From contig OZ245886.1 of the NCBI GenBank assembly GCA_965229525.1, positions 3,100,001 to 3,164,000 on the forward strand: a stretch of DNA of 64,000 nt. The letters run 5' to 3'. The notes under the pieces were generated by a model. The model was not told the origin of the DNA. It saw only the letters and a program-made list of their open reading frames with translations, and searched no databases. The translations under genes and the position numbers were made by a program. The first letter of the stretch is position 1, and every line of letters begins with the position of its first letter. This document shows, in pieces, positions 46,490 to 55,766 of the stretch. The stretch comes from HXMU1420-13 sp965229525. GTDB lineage: Bacteria > Bacteroidota > Rhodothermia > Balneolales > Balneolaceae.

Positions 46490-47110
46490 GTGAATCTTAT
46501 TCCAATACACGAAGTTCCCTCCTTACCCAATGAAATAATCATAGGTTGGGACAAAATTCAGGAATATGATACAAAAGGAGTGAAATATCTCGATCCATTA
46601 ATGTTGCAGTTGAATTCTGGCAATAAAAGAAGAAAGGAACACATTTCATCCAGAAGATTATTTTCTGAACTTTTAAAAGAAGTCAAGGTAAGTTCTACTG
46701 ATGTCGAGTTAAAGAAAATGGAGCTAGGTAAACCTTATGGGATATCTGGAGCAGAACACATTCATGCTTCTTTTAGTCATTCCGAAGACTGGGTAGTATG
46801 TGCATTGAGTCTGAAACTCGACGTTGGAATAGATTGCGAGCCATTAAATAGAAAGGTTAATCCAAGAATTTTTGATCGGATATTGGATGATTCTGAGAAA
46901 GGCATATTGAATGAACTCAACCCATTGGCAATTTGGACCATGAAAGAAGCTGTTGTAAAGTGTATAGGAACAGGGATTCGAACTAGTTTGCAGAAGTATC
47001 CGATTACAAAAAAGGAGAATGTCTATTCTGTTGATATGGAAGATCATTCGATAAAAATCGTGCCATTTAAGTGGAAAAATCATCAATTATCTGTTGCATG
47101 GAGAGAGTAA
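46490..47110 (+). CDS. 4'-phosphopantetheinyl transferase superfamily protein
   Basis: This enzyme transfers the phosphopantetheine arm from CoA to carrier proteins. The Sfp-type signatures are present: SFSHSEDWVVCA, VGIDCEPLNRK with the magnesium-binding Asp and Glu, and IWTMKEAVVKCIGTG. The GTG at 46490 (206 residues) is my choice of start, because the longer frame from a TTG at 46382 would run antisense into lysS and add non-conserved residues. It is an Sfp/Gsp-like form rather than AcpS. The next gene follows after two bases, starting a dense plus-strand block. Confidence 0.87.
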   Translation: MNLIPIHEVPSLPNEIIIGWDKIQEYDTKGVKYLDPLMLQLNSGNKRRKEHISSRRLFSELLKEVKVSSTDVELKKMELGKPYGISGAEHIHASFSHSEDWVVCALSLKLDVGIDCEPLNRKVNPRIFDRILDDSEKGILNELNPLAIWTMKEAVVKCIGTGIRTSLQKYPITKKENVYSVDMEDHSIKIVPFKWKNHQLSVAWRE

Positions 47111-47112
47111 AA

Positions 47113-47910
47113 ATGAAAGCGAGTATTACGATAATCGGTGTTGGCAGAGTTGGGAAATTACTTCATCAAGCACTACAAAGAGCGGGCTATGACCAAATTT
47201 CTGTAATCAGTAAGGGGGATGAGATTCTTTTTCTAAATGATTTCATTTTAATAACTGTACCAGATCACTCCATTCAATTAGTAGTTGACTCAATAAGTGA
47301 TTCCGGGTTAAAAATAAAAGGTAAAACGCTTGCACATACATCAGGAGTTGTAGGATTGGATGTATTTTCCAACATCAACCAAAAGAATAATAATATTGGG
47401 TGTTTTCACCCGCTAATGGCGGTCACAGAACATTCAAATTCTTTCGAAGGAATTACATTTGATATATGTGGGGATGTGGGATTTGTTAAGAATATCATTC
47501 CAATCATAGATGATTTAGGCGGGAAGACGATGATTGTCGATGAGCATGAAAAAGCAAAACTTCATGTTGCGGCTGTAATAACTTCGAACTACCTCGTTAC
47601 CTTAATGGCAATGGCACAGGAGCTTTTTAAAAACTCAGAATTGGATAAAGAGCAGCTAAAAAGAGCCTTAGTTCCTCTTATGAAATCAGCAATAGACAAT
47701 CTGGAATCTCAAAATCCTAAACAGGCCTTAACAGGCCCGATTTCGCGTGGTGATGTTGCTTCGATAGAAAAACATTTAAACATTCTTAAAGATGTACCCA
47801 ATCTTGCTTCGTCGTACAGTCAACTTGGGCAAGAAACGATAAGGCTACTTGGTGATAATATTGATGAAGAAATGAAATTGAAATTAACGACACTTTTCGA
47901 TGCGCCCTGA
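47113..47910 (+). CDS. Rossmann-fold and DUF2520-domain dehydrogenase-like protein
   Basis: The 265-residue protein opens with a nucleotide-binding loop, ITIIGVGRVGKLLHQAL. Its first domain resembles NADP-dependent oxidoreductases. The second, helical domain is DUF2520-like (AAVITSNYLVTLMAMAQEL; LTGPISRGDVASIEKHL). The arrangement resembles 6-phosphogluconate/pyrroline-5-carboxylate-type dehydrogenases, but the substrate is not known. The chosen ATG lies two bases after the transferase stop; the longer frame overlaps that gene. Its end overlaps the alkyltransferase-like gene by eleven bases. Confidence 0.85.
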   Translation: MKASITIIGVGRVGKLLHQALQRAGYDQISVISKGDEILFLNDFILITVPDHSIQLVVDSISDSGLKIKGKTLAHTSGVVGLDVFSNINQKNNNIGCFHPLMAVTEHSNSFEGITFDICGDVGFVKNIIPIIDDLGGKTMIVDEHEKAKLHVAAVITSNYLVTLMAMAQELFKNSELDKEQLKRALVPLMKSAIDNLESQNPKQALTGPISRGDVASIEKHLNILKDVPNLASSYSQLGQETIRLLGDNIDEEMKLKLTTLFDAP

Positions 47911-48244
47911 TACATCAGATTTCTATGCCCGTGTATATGAAGTAGTTGCTAAAATTCCTTATGGAAGAGTGACCAATTATGGAGCAATTGCTGGATGTTT
48001 AGGGGTTGAGTCTGGCGCAAGAATGGTTGGGTATGCCTTGAATAATTATTTAAGTTCAAAACTTGGATTTGAAATACCGGCCCATCGCGTTGTTAATCGA
48101 TTAGGTCAGCTTACAGGTCGCGCTTATTTTGAAGGTGATACCATGCGAGAAAAACTGCAGCAAGAAGGTGTTATTTTTATTGAGGACTATACGGTTAACA
48201 TGGAAATTCATTTTTGGAATCCTGGCACTGAAATAAATGAGTAA
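47900..48244 (+). CDS. Alkyltransferase-like protein (ATL)
   Basis: The 114 residues correspond to the DNA-binding half of O6-alkylguanine-DNA alkyltransferase (IPYGRVTNYGAIA, GARMVGYALNN). The acceptor Cys of the usual PCHRV motif is Ala61 here (IPAHRVVNRLG). The protein should therefore bind alkylated guanine without repairing it and direct the lesion to nucleotide excision repair, as known for ATL proteins. The arginine finger position (GARMVG) is kept. The gene overlaps both neighbours (eleven bases with the one before, eight with the one after). Confidence 0.92.
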   Translation: MRPDTSDFYARVYEVVAKIPYGRVTNYGAIAGCLGVESGARMVGYALNNYLSSKLGFEIPAHRVVNRLGQLTGRAYFEGDTMREKLQQEGVIFIEDYTVNMEIHFWNPGTEINE

Positions 48245-48893
48245 ACAATCTTCAACAAATCGTGTATTTTTATCTATGATTTTACGATTGATACATCGCT
48301 GTATCTTAACCTCACTTTTTTCGGTTTTAATAGGTGCCTTAAGTTTTGCCCAAACTTCGCTACCAGTAGGTTCTACAATGCCTTCTGGAAATGTGAGAAT
48401 GGAAGATGTTTCAGGTAGGTCATTATCATTAAATGACAATACTAAGGAAAATGGACTAGTAGTAATTTTTCTGAGTAATACCTGTCCCTGGGTACTTCGT
48501 TTTCAAGATAGGATTCTTGAGCTTTCGGCATTTGTAGATGAAAATAATATTGGATTTATCGCCTTAAACCCAAATGAAGGGTACAGAGAAAGAGGAGACA
48601 ACCTCGAAGAGATGATCAAACATGCAGACAAAGCAGGGTACGACTTTCCATATGTATTAGACAAAAATCATCAAATCGCAGATTCATTTGGCGCAAAAAG
48701 AACCCCAGAGGTATATGTATTTAATGCCGATTTAGAACTGGTTTATTCAGGGGCAATCGACGATAACACTAACAGTGCCAGCGGAGTAGAAAATTCTTTA
48801 ACCCATAAAGCCATTGTTGCTATTATAAATGGAACTGAGGTTCAGAATTCGAGCTCAAGATCAATTGGATGCACGATTAAACGTGGTAGCTAA
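48237..48893 (+). CDS. Thioredoxin-fold (AhpC/TSA-like) secreted protein
   Basis: The 218-residue frame carries a hydrophobic signal segment (LTSLFSVLIGALSFAQ) after a long charged leader; an ATG at 48276 would give a more ordinary signal peptide. The mature part is a redoxin fold: VVIFLSNTCPWVLRFQDR, GFIALNPNE, and a cis-Pro strand KRTPEVYVFNADLELVYSGAID. It has Cys-Pro-Trp-Val in place of CxxC, as in a subgroup of redoxins. A second Cys lies close to the C-terminus (SIGCTIKR) and may be the resolving residue. Periplasmic thiol chemistry is likely; the substrate is unknown. Confidence 0.85.
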   Translation: MSKQSSTNRVFLSMILRLIHRCILTSLFSVLIGALSFAQTSLPVGSTMPSGNVRMEDVSGRSLSLNDNTKENGLVVIFLSNTCPWVLRFQDRILELSAFVDENNIGFIALNPNEGYRERGDNLEEMIKHADKAGYDFPYVLDKNHQIADSFGAKRTPEVYVFNADLELVYSGAIDDNTNSASGVENSLTHKAIVAIINGTEVQNSSSRSIGCTIKRGS

Positions 48894-48926
48894 ATATTGT
48901 TGAAAATGCGTATTTTTGGTTCACCC

Positions 48927-48957
48927 ATGCAGTAAATTGTCTGGGCATTTTTTTTAG
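48927..48957 (+). terminator. Weak terminator before queD
   Basis: ATGCAG pairs with CT-GG-GCAT (two bulged G) around a TAAATTGT loop, followed by eight T. It lies 34 bases after the redoxin-fold gene and may separate it from queD. The stem is short, so the call is tentative. Confidence 0.4.
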
Positions 48958-48975
48958 CTGATAATAATCTCATCC

Positions 48976-49365
48976 ATGCCAACCTGGACATTACACACCG
49001 AATTTAAATTTGATTCCGCTCATTATATCGATGGGTATAATGGTAAATGTGGTCGTATGCATGGGCATACTTATCGGGTTAAAATGTCAGCTAAGTCGCA
49101 TAAATTAAATCCATCAGCCTACCTGGATACAGACGATATGGTTTGTGATTTCAAAGAATTGAAATGGGCAGCTAAGGATTCAGAAAAAGGTGGGTTAGAC
49201 CATGGTATCCTAAATGATTTGATGGAAGTTAATACTACAGCTGAGCGTATTGCTGAATTCATTCATCAGGAAACGAAAAAACGAATCCCTGAAGGTATCG
49301 AGCTTACAGTAACCGTCTGGGAAACCGAAACCAGCTGGGTAGAATACACCGATCAAGATGTATAA
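48976..49365 (+). CDS. queD: 6-carboxytetrahydropterin synthase
   Basis: The enzyme converts 7,8-dihydroneopterin triphosphate to 6-carboxytetrahydropterin, the second step of queuosine precursor synthesis. The 129 residues show the zinc ligands His16 (DSAHYIDG), His29 and His31 (GRMHGHTY) and the catalytic Cys25 (NGKCGRMH). DFKELKW and LDHGILND are further family marks. The stop overlaps the start of queE by eight bases. No preQ1 riboswitch-like structure is evident upstream. Confidence 0.95.
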   Translation: MPTWTLHTEFKFDSAHYIDGYNGKCGRMHGHTYRVKMSAKSHKLNPSAYLDTDDMVCDFKELKWAAKDSEKGGLDHGILNDLMEVNTTAERIAEFIHQETKKRIPEGIELTVTVWETETSWVEYTDQDV

Positions 49366-50008
49366 TCCTGAAGATTTTGTTCCAGTAGAAGTTTCAGAAG
49401 AACATCTGCTTGATCATGAATATCCCGTCATGGAACACTTTTACACCATTCAGGGTGAGGGAATTCATAGTGGCAAGGCCGCGTATTTTATTCGTACCGC
49501 AGGGTGTGATGTAGGCTGTTGGTGGTGTGATGTAAAAGAGAGTTGGGAAGAAGACGCTCATCCAAAAATGAAAGTAAGTAAGCTCGTGAAGTTTGTAAAG
49601 GAATCGGGTGCCAATATTGTAGTTATTACAGGTGGAGAACCGCTACTTCACAATTTAGACGCACTAACCATTTGTTTAAAGAACATTGGAGTTCAGACTC
49701 ATATTGAAACAAGTGGATCTTCGCCAATGAGTGGGGTTTTTGATTGGGTAACATTATCACCAAAACGATTTAAAAAACCGATAGATGATATATTTCCATT
49801 TATTGATGAATTAAAAGTGGTGGTTTTAACCAATAAAGATTTAAAATGGGCGGAAGAAAACGCCGCTAAATGTTCAGGTGATGTGAAATTGTTGCTCCAA
49901 CCCGAATGGGATACTCCCAAATCTATTCCACTTATAGTAGATTACGTGAAAGAGCATCCAAAATGGGGGATCAGTTTGCAAACACATAAATTCCTAAATG
50001 TTCCATAA
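49358..50008 (+). CDS. queE: 7-carboxy-7-deazaguanine synthase
   Basis: This radical SAM enzyme follows QueD in queuosine precursor synthesis, contracting the ring to 7-carboxy-7-deazaguanine. The 216 residues contain FYTIQGEGIHSGKAAYFIR and the cluster motif C50-DVG-C54-WW-C57 (CxxxCxxC). GGEPLLHN is the SAM-binding GGEP motif. LSPKRFKKP and LQTHKFLNVP are typical of QueE ends. It overlaps queD and, by one base, the SDR gene, so the three are translationally coupled. QueC and QueF are not in the window. Confidence 0.95.
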   Translation: MYNPEDFVPVEVSEEHLLDHEYPVMEHFYTIQGEGIHSGKAAYFIRTAGCDVGCWWCDVKESWEEDAHPKMKVSKLVKFVKESGANIVVITGGEPLLHNLDALTICLKNIGVQTHIETSGSSPMSGVFDWVTLSPKRFKKPIDDIFPFIDELKVVVLTNKDLKWAEENAAKCSGDVKLLLQPEWDTPKSIPLIVDYVKEHPKWGISLQTHKFLNVP

Positions 50009-50721
50009 TGTCGTTCGAGAATGCATCTGTAATAATAACAGGAGGAAGCAAGGGGATCGGTTTATCAATTGCTAAAGTATTTGCAAGAGAGACGAGTAGA
50101 CGACTTGTGTTGATAGCCCGAAATCACGATGCTTTGCAAGCAGCAAAGAACGAGTGTTTGAAAGAAGGTGCAAAAGGGGTTGAAATATTAGCCGCCGATT
50201 TATCGAAACCTGATGCATTGAAAGAGATGGATTTTGAGTCAATAAATCCTGGAATCCTGATTAATAATGTAGGTTCATTTCTTTTCAAACCACTTAGCAA
50301 AACTACTCAGGAAGAATTTGAGCAACAGTTTAGAATTAACACTCAAAGCGCGTTTATTACCACACAATCGGTGTTACCTGCCTTTCAAAAACAAGAACGT
50401 GCTTTAATTGTAACCATTTGCTCGCAGGCCTCAATAAAAGGCTACGCGCATAGTGGTGCTTATACTATGAGTAAACATGCATTATTAGGTTACTCACGAT
50501 CGCTTCGGCAAGAATTATTGGATTCAAATATCGCGGTGACAGCAATAAATCTTGGACAAACATTTAGTACTTCGTGGGATGGAGTCGAAATTGATCCAAC
50601 GCTCTTAATTGATCCTAAGGATGTAGGCAAGCTTATTGTAAGTCTAACCAATCTTAGCCCAAGAAGTGTGGCTGAAGAAATCATCCTGATGCCACAAGGT
50701 GGTGAAACCAAGCCAATGTAA
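50008..50721 (+). CDS. Short-chain dehydrogenase/reductase
   Basis: The 237-residue NAD(P)-dependent oxidoreductase has the cofactor loop TGGSKGIG (residues 11-18). NNVG follows near residue 88. The catalytic triad is Ser in ICSQAS, Tyr in AYTMSK and Lys four residues on. An Arg after the second strand (LIARNHD) favours NADP. The substrate cannot be told. The A of its ATG is the last base of the queE stop, so it is translated from the queD-queE transcript, but a queuosine role is not established. Confidence 0.93.
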   Translation: MSFENASVIITGGSKGIGLSIAKVFARETSRRLVLIARNHDALQAAKNECLKEGAKGVEILAADLSKPDALKEMDFESINPGILINNVGSFLFKPLSKTTQEEFEQQFRINTQSAFITTQSVLPAFQKQERALIVTICSQASIKGYAHSGAYTMSKHALLGYSRSLRQELLDSNIAVTAINLGQTFSTSWDGVEIDPTLLIDPKDVGKLIVSLTNLSPRSVAEEIILMPQGGETKPM

Positions 50722-50805
50722 GTCGAACCTTTTGTAAGGAAATATTTTCATTAGAGGAACATTTAGCCAAGTGAAAGGGAAAGATTTGAATTCTTCTAAG
50801 TAAAA

Positions 50806-50837
50806 TACAATCAATACATACTTAGATATTGATTGTA
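50806..50837. promoter_or_regulatory. Perfect 10-bp inverted repeat in front of the giant glycosyltransferase gene
   Basis: TACAATCAAT and ATTGATTGTA are separated by twelve bases. The dyad sits in the 195-base gap between the SDR gene and the TPR glycosyltransferase, 80 bases before the latter. No T-run follows the right arm, so an operator is favoured over a terminator. Confidence 0.45.
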
Positions 50838-50916
50838 AACTATTAGCTGTGGTATTGTTTTTGTGATATGTGTGCTGAATTAACGCTGCATTTATCATTA
50901 CGTCGAGGATCTGATT

Positions 50917-53900
50917 TTGAAGAACGATATTATTCAAGCCCAAAATTACCTAAAAAGTAATCCCACCCAGCCTGATAAGGCGATTTCTATCTTGTTGAAA
51001 TACAAAAATGTGCAAAGCCCCGGCTCGTGGGTTGTTCCTTACATGATTGGATTTGCTTACATCCAAAAATCAGAGTTTAAAACAGCAATTAAATACTTAG
51101 AATCTGCACGAAAGAAAGGAGGGGAAAACCTCGAAGTATTACAGTTTCTAGCTGATTGTTATGTAAAGGTAAATGAATTTTCAAAAGCTGAACTCTTATT
51201 AACAAAAATTCTTCGTCAACAAGAGGATAATGCACAGGCTTGGAAGAATCTAGGATTGGTTTATGCAGCACGCGATGAGTATGAAGAAGCTCTTAGAGTG
51301 CTTGTAAAAGCAAACAATTTTAATCCTTCAGACTTATCGGTCGCGATATTAGCTGGAAATGTTTACATCCAGTGTGGAAAACTTAATGATGCATGGAAAG
51401 CATTTGATGCGGTTTTAAGTGTTGATAAGAATTCCATTCAATGCCTCCTGGGAATGGCTCGAATTCATATGCTTTCTGATAAAATTCAGGATGCGTTTGA
51501 ATGTGTAAAAAAAGCAGAAAAAATTGGTCCAAAAAATGAAGAAACAAAAATACTGCTTTCAGAAATATATACGATTAAAGAAGATTATGAGACTGCAATA
51601 GACATTCTTGATCAACTTATTGAAGAACATCCATCGAACGGCATGATGAGGGCTTTAAGAGCTCGTAACTTAAAACTATTAGGCCAGTTAGAAGAAGCTG
51701 GAAAGGAATACTTAAAAGCGTTGCAGTTTGGCGCTGAAATAGAATCAACCATACCAGAATATGTCGAAACGATCATACATAATTCTACTTTAGGTGAAGA
51801 AGAAAAGTCGAAAATTATCAGGAGAACCGTAAAACGATTTCCAATTAAAGAAGTTCTCACTTACGTACCAGATAGTAATTCTGAGCCAAACCGGCCGATA
51901 AACCTTGCCTTTATTTCAGACAAAATTTGGGATAATTCCACAGGTTTAGAAATTTTGGATTTGATTAAACATATGCCAAAAGATGAATTGAAAATTACTG
52001 TGTATTCCACAAATAGAAAAAATGATGCAATTACTCGGGCCATATCAAAGCAGTGTCATATTTTTAATTTTGTCTTTAAAATTTCTCCTGTCGAACTTCG
52101 AGAAACGATTCTAAAACATCAGATTGATATACTGGTGGATTATTCGACCGAATATGTGAAATTAATCAACAAGGTTATTCAACGAAAACCTTCGCCATTA
52201 ATGCTTAAATGGGCGGAATTTGCTACGAATCCATTAGAATTACGTCATTTCGATTATGTAATATCAAAAGGAAATAAACACCCAATTTATGGTGCAAAAT
52301 ATGAACCTTCATGTATCATGTTACCTGATAGTTCGAAGGTATCAGCACCTATATTAGCCACTCATTTTTATAAGGGAATAAAAGCTGTTTGGGATCAAAA
52401 AATATCTGAATCAGGCAAAAAGAGAAAATCAAGATCAAAACCAGATATCGTAGTACAGCAAGCAACTGATGTTGAGATCAATCAGGTGCTTCAAAAAAGT
52501 GAACATATAGAAAGGACAGATGATACTTCAGATACCTTAATTCCTGAATCTTTTTGGGGGGGTAATTTCTCAGATCAAAGAGCTGAAAGTACGGTAGAAA
52601 CCACCAGAAAATTCTTTAGTGATGATTTTACTCCAAAGCTACTTTCACGGATTGTAGAAGAGACAAAAGATAGATTAGAGACATATTTAACAGATAATCG
52701 AGCGTTTTTTGTACAATCCAGAGCATTACAGGCCATGCCGCCAGAGAATGAGTTTCAGGCAGTTACACACAATGAGCTAGATAAGAACTTAAGAGAGAAA
52801 AAATGGTGGTTTAAACGAGCTATTTACAATCATTGGTTCGAAAAAGTTGAATGGAAGAAACAGGCCCATGGCACAAAAGTCTCAGCAATAATCATTGCCA
52901 ATAAATTCAAAAAACGTTCTGTTGAAAATCTGCTAAATCTTAACCATCAGCTGAGGGGCATTGGAGAGATTATTTTTGTAAATAATGGCCTGGATGATTC
53001 AGAATTCGAAGCTCTGATGCCATATATAACAACCTATGTTAAAGCGAACGGAAATTCTGGCGCGTATCTAGCTCGCAATTTAGGTGCGATCTTCGCAAAA
53101 GGTGAGTATTTAATATTTGTTGATGATGATGGCATTCCTGATAAAGGATTTGTAGAGGCTCATTTAAAAGAACATACAGAAAGGGATGCGATTGTATCAC
53201 GTGGGGTATATTACTCAAGCAATGTAATTGTAGATCCACTTCACTATAACATCGGTACCAAAGTGAAACCAGCCTATACAATTTTAGAAGGCAATGCCAT
53301 GTATAAAGCAGAAGCTTTTTACAAAGTTGGTGGCTGGGGCGATTATATATTATTTGGACATGGTGGTAAGGATTTGAGTTATCGTTTACTCGAATTTTAT
53401 CCCAATAAGGAACAGCAAATTTATGTACCTGGGTCGCGACTACATCACGAATATTTTAGGGGAGAATCGCATAAGTCGGAGAAGATAGAGAAGCAGGCTG
53501 TTTCCATGAAATTGATAGAGGCTTTGCATCCTGGATTAACAGAAACAATCGAAACCTGGCCAACAGAATTCAGTGCATCCTCTAATAGGAGCATTGAGAC
53601 AAATTCACCTGCTTTATTAGTACTTCCTGAAAATAAGAGTAGTAAATTTATTCATCTATGTCGCAATCACGTGTATGCACAATCGCTATCAGACATGATT
53701 AAAGAATTGAATAAGAACTCAGATCAGCAACATTGGCTATTAGTCGAGAAAACACCTTGGGATGTGGGCGGAGAAGGGTACAGTATCGACGAAAATAAAA
53801 ATACATCCACCTTATTTTTTGATTGTAGGAGTCAATCAGACATTGATGGAATAATTCGAGAATTGATTCATCCTGAAGTAAGTGCCGTGTTTTTCCATGG

Positions 53901-54780
53901 GTTGTTCCGTCAATGGGAGTTTTACCTGCTAAATGCAATCGGGAATAAGCAACATATTGGCTGGATAATTTGGGGAGGCGATTTGTACAAGCCAATTCAA
54001 AGGAATCAGGATCGGGTATTTCCACATCAGCTCATAAATAGTATACACACAGTTATCGATGGTGATATTGAACTATTTACGCGCTATTACGGTGAAAAAG
54101 ACTCATACTCTTTTTCCTATCCGTATCCGGCGTTATATGGTGATATCCACACTTCAACATCTACTAAGATGAAGAAAATTATAGTTGGTAATTCCGGTGA
54201 TGCTTCGAATAATCATATTGAAATACTTAAACAGCTAGCACGAAAAGATGACATTCATGAATACGAATTAATTTTACCTGTTGCCTATAATTTTAACGCG
54301 AATTATAAAGAAGAAGTGATTCAATCAATTAGGGATTTGGGTTTGTCGGAAAACGTTCGATTTCATGATTCATTTCTGTCACCAGAACAATATCGAACGT
54401 TGGTAAGTGAAGTTGACATGATGATTATGGCGCATGAACGACAGCAGGCCATGGGTAATACGCTGATGGGATTATACTTCAATAAACCAGTTTTTTTGAA
54501 AAAAGAAATCTCGGTTAAAGGAGAAAACTTTATAAATCCGAGTTGGACGTTTCTAGAAGATAATGGGTTATCAGCACTTCCTTTTGAAGATTTTAACACG
54601 TTTAACACACTGGAAGAAATCACCAAAGTGAATGATCAGTACCCAACCAAAAATCAGAAAATCATAAAAGAGAATTTTGGGTTAAAAGTAAGAGCAGAAT
54701 TGTTTGAACATAGTTGTGCAGAGATTCATAAAACCAGGATATCTGAGAAAGATAAAAGCAGTCTTGTAAACTCTATATAG
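50917..54780 (+). CDS. TPR, OGT-like, GT2 and WecF-like (GT56) multi-module glycosyltransferase
   Basis: This 1287-residue cytosolic protein appears to join four parts. About eight TPR helices span 1-310 (QAWKNLGLVYAARDEYEEAL). A lobe like the N-lobe of O-GlcNAc transferase/SPINDLY (GT41) spans about 327-470 (NLAFISDKIWDNSTGLEIL; HQIDILVDYSTEY), with no following UDP-binding C-lobe seen. A GT2 glycosyltransferase spans about 652-860, with a DxD-type FVDDDG near 733 and GGWGDYILFGHGGKDLSYR. A Fuc4NAc-transferase-like GT56 domain resembling WecF spans about 908-1270 (GWIIWGGDLY; IIVGNSGDASNNH; ERQQAMGNTLMGLYF). The start is TTG with GAGGAT eight bases ahead. It likely glycosylates proteins or a surface polymer; the acceptor is unknown. 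Confidence 0.85.
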   Translation: MKNDIIQAQNYLKSNPTQPDKAISILLKYKNVQSPGSWVVPYMIGFAYIQKSEFKTAIKYLESARKKGGENLEVLQFLADCYVKVNEFSKAELLLTKILRQQEDNAQAWKNLGLVYAARDEYEEALRVLVKANNFNPSDLSVAILAGNVYIQCGKLNDAWKAFDAVLSVDKNSIQCLLGMARIHMLSDKIQDAFECVKKAEKIGPKNEETKILLSEIYTIKEDYETAIDILDQLIEEHPSNGMMRALRARNLKLLGQLEEAGKEYLKALQFGAEIESTIPEYVETIIHNSTLGEEEKSKIIRRTVKRFPIKEVLTYVPDSNSEPNRPINLAFISDKIWDNSTGLEILDLIKHMPKDELKITVYSTNRKNDAITRAISKQCHIFNFVFKISPVELRETILKHQIDILVDYSTEYVKLINKVIQRKPSPLMLKWAEFATNPLELRHFDYVISKGNKHPIYGAKYEPSCIMLPDSSKVSAPILATHFYKGIKAVWDQKISESGKKRKSRSKPDIVVQQATDVEINQVLQKSEHIERTDDTSDTLIPESFWGGNFSDQRAESTVETTRKFFSDDFTPKLLSRIVEETKDRLETYLTDNRAFFVQSRALQAMPPENEFQAVTHNELDKNLREKKWWFKRAIYNHWFEKVEWKKQAHGTKVSAIIIANKFKKRSVENLLNLNHQLRGIGEIIFVNNGLDDSEFEALMPYITTYVKANGNSGAYLARNLGAIFAKGEYLIFVDDDGIPDKGFVEAHLKEHTERDAIVSRGVYYSSNVIVDPLHYNIGTKVKPAYTILEGNAMYKAEAFYKVGGWGDYILFGHGGKDLSYRLLEFYPNKEQQIYVPGSRLHHEYFRGESHKSEKIEKQAVSMKLIEALHPGLTETIETWPTEFSASSNRSIETNSPALLVLPENKSSKFIHLCRNHVYAQSLSDMIKELNKNSDQQHWLLVEKTPWDVGGEGYSIDENKNTSTLFFDCRSQSDIDGIIRELIHPEVSAVFFHGLFRQWEFYLLNAIGNKQHIGWIIWGGDLYKPIQRNQDRVFPHQLINSIHTVIDGDIELFTRYYGEKDSYSFSYPYPALYGDIHTSTSTKMKKIIVGNSGDASNNHIEILKQLARKDDIHEYELILPVAYNFNANYKEEVIQSIRDLGLSENVRFHDSFLSPEQYRTLVSEVDMMIMAHERQQAMGNTLMGLYFNKPVFLKKEISVKGENFINPSWTFLEDNGLSALPFEDFNTFNTLEEITKVNDQYPTKNQKIIKENFGLKVRAELFEHSCAEIHKTRISEKDKSSLVNSI

Positions 54781-54799
54781 TAACCTAAAAGAATACTTA

Positions 54800-55762
54800 T
54801 CACATATATTTTTTGAATATCTCTTTTAGATGAGATGAAATATCCTGTACCAAAACTGGTTCGAAGGCATTTCCTGTGAGCATTTCGAATAACTCAGCAT
54901 ATCGTTGGAAAACTTCCATTCGGAATTCACCTGGTAAATCCGGCAATAACTGCCCTTCAAGCCCTTGGAAATGATGTTCCATCAACCATTCACGAAGAAA
55001 TTCTTTTGAAAGTTGTTTTTGCCCTGCTTGAACTTCCTGGCGTTCTTTATATCCATCTAAATAAAAATAACGAGAAGAATCTGTGGTGTGTACTTCATCA
55101 ATCAAGGTTAATTCCCCATTGAAAAGCCCCATTTCATATTTCGTATCTACTAGAATTAAACCTCGAGATTTTGCAATCTCTGTCCCTCTATCAAAGAGTT
55201 GAAATGATTTTTCTCTGATTTCATTCCAAAGTGATGCTTCAACAATACCACGTGATAGAATTTCAGCCTCTGAAATATCTTCATCATGACCTTCAGTTGC
55301 TTTGGTTGCAGGAGTAAGGATAGGCTTAGGAAAACGATCATGTTCAGACAAGCCATCGGGAAGTTCAACACCACATAGAATTCGTCCGCCAGATTTATAC
55401 ACTCTCCATGCATGGCCTGTTAGATATCCCCGGATAACAATTTCGATTGGAATTGGGGTACATTTCCTGGCAATTGTCACATTGGGATGGGGGACTTCAA
55501 TTACATGAGTTGGTATAATATCCGCCACCTGATCGAATGAAAATTTGGCTAATTGATTTAGAATCTGCCCTTTGAAAGGGATTGCCTGCTTCATGATAAA
55601 ATCAAATGCGGAGATTCTATCAGTTACAACTATGCCAAGTGTATCATCATTTAAATCATAGACCTCACGTACTTTCCCTTTATAAGGTGGGTTTAGGCCT
55701 TCAACGTTAGATTCAACAATGCAATTATCAAGTGCAAGTTGGGGATCGAAAGAAAATTTCAA
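54800..55762 (-). CDS. purC: Phosphoribosylaminoimidazole-succinocarboxamide synthase
   Basis: SAICAR synthase joins aspartate to CAIR in purine synthesis. The 320-residue protein is the longer form. GKVREVYDLNDDTLGIVVTD is the ATP-binding start. RISAFDF, the IEIVIRGYLTGHAW substrate segment and LVDTKYEMGL are the family signatures. It lies four bases after a LacI-type regulator, on the same strand, and converges with the glycosyltransferase gene. Confidence 0.96.
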   Translation of the reverse strand: MKFSFDPQLALDNCIVESNVEGLNPPYKGKVREVYDLNDDTLGIVVTDRISAFDFIMKQAIPFKGQILNQLAKFSFDQVADIIPTHVIEVPHPNVTIARKCTPIPIEIVIRGYLTGHAWRVYKSGGRILCGVELPDGLSEHDRFPKPILTPATKATEGHDEDISEAEILSRGIVEASLWNEIREKSFQLFDRGTEIAKSRGLILVDTKYEMGLFNGELTLIDEVHTTDSSRYFYLDGYKERQEVQAGQKQLSKEFLREWLMEHHFQGLEGQLLPDLPGEFRMEVFQRYAELFEMLTGNAFEPVLVQDISSHLKEIFKKYM

Positions 55763-55766
55763 TGCT

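Noticed and set aside
48894..48975. Possible preQ1 riboswitch before queD
   Set aside because: I looked for the preQ1 class I stem-loop and A-rich tail and did not find them; only a weak terminator-like hairpin is present.
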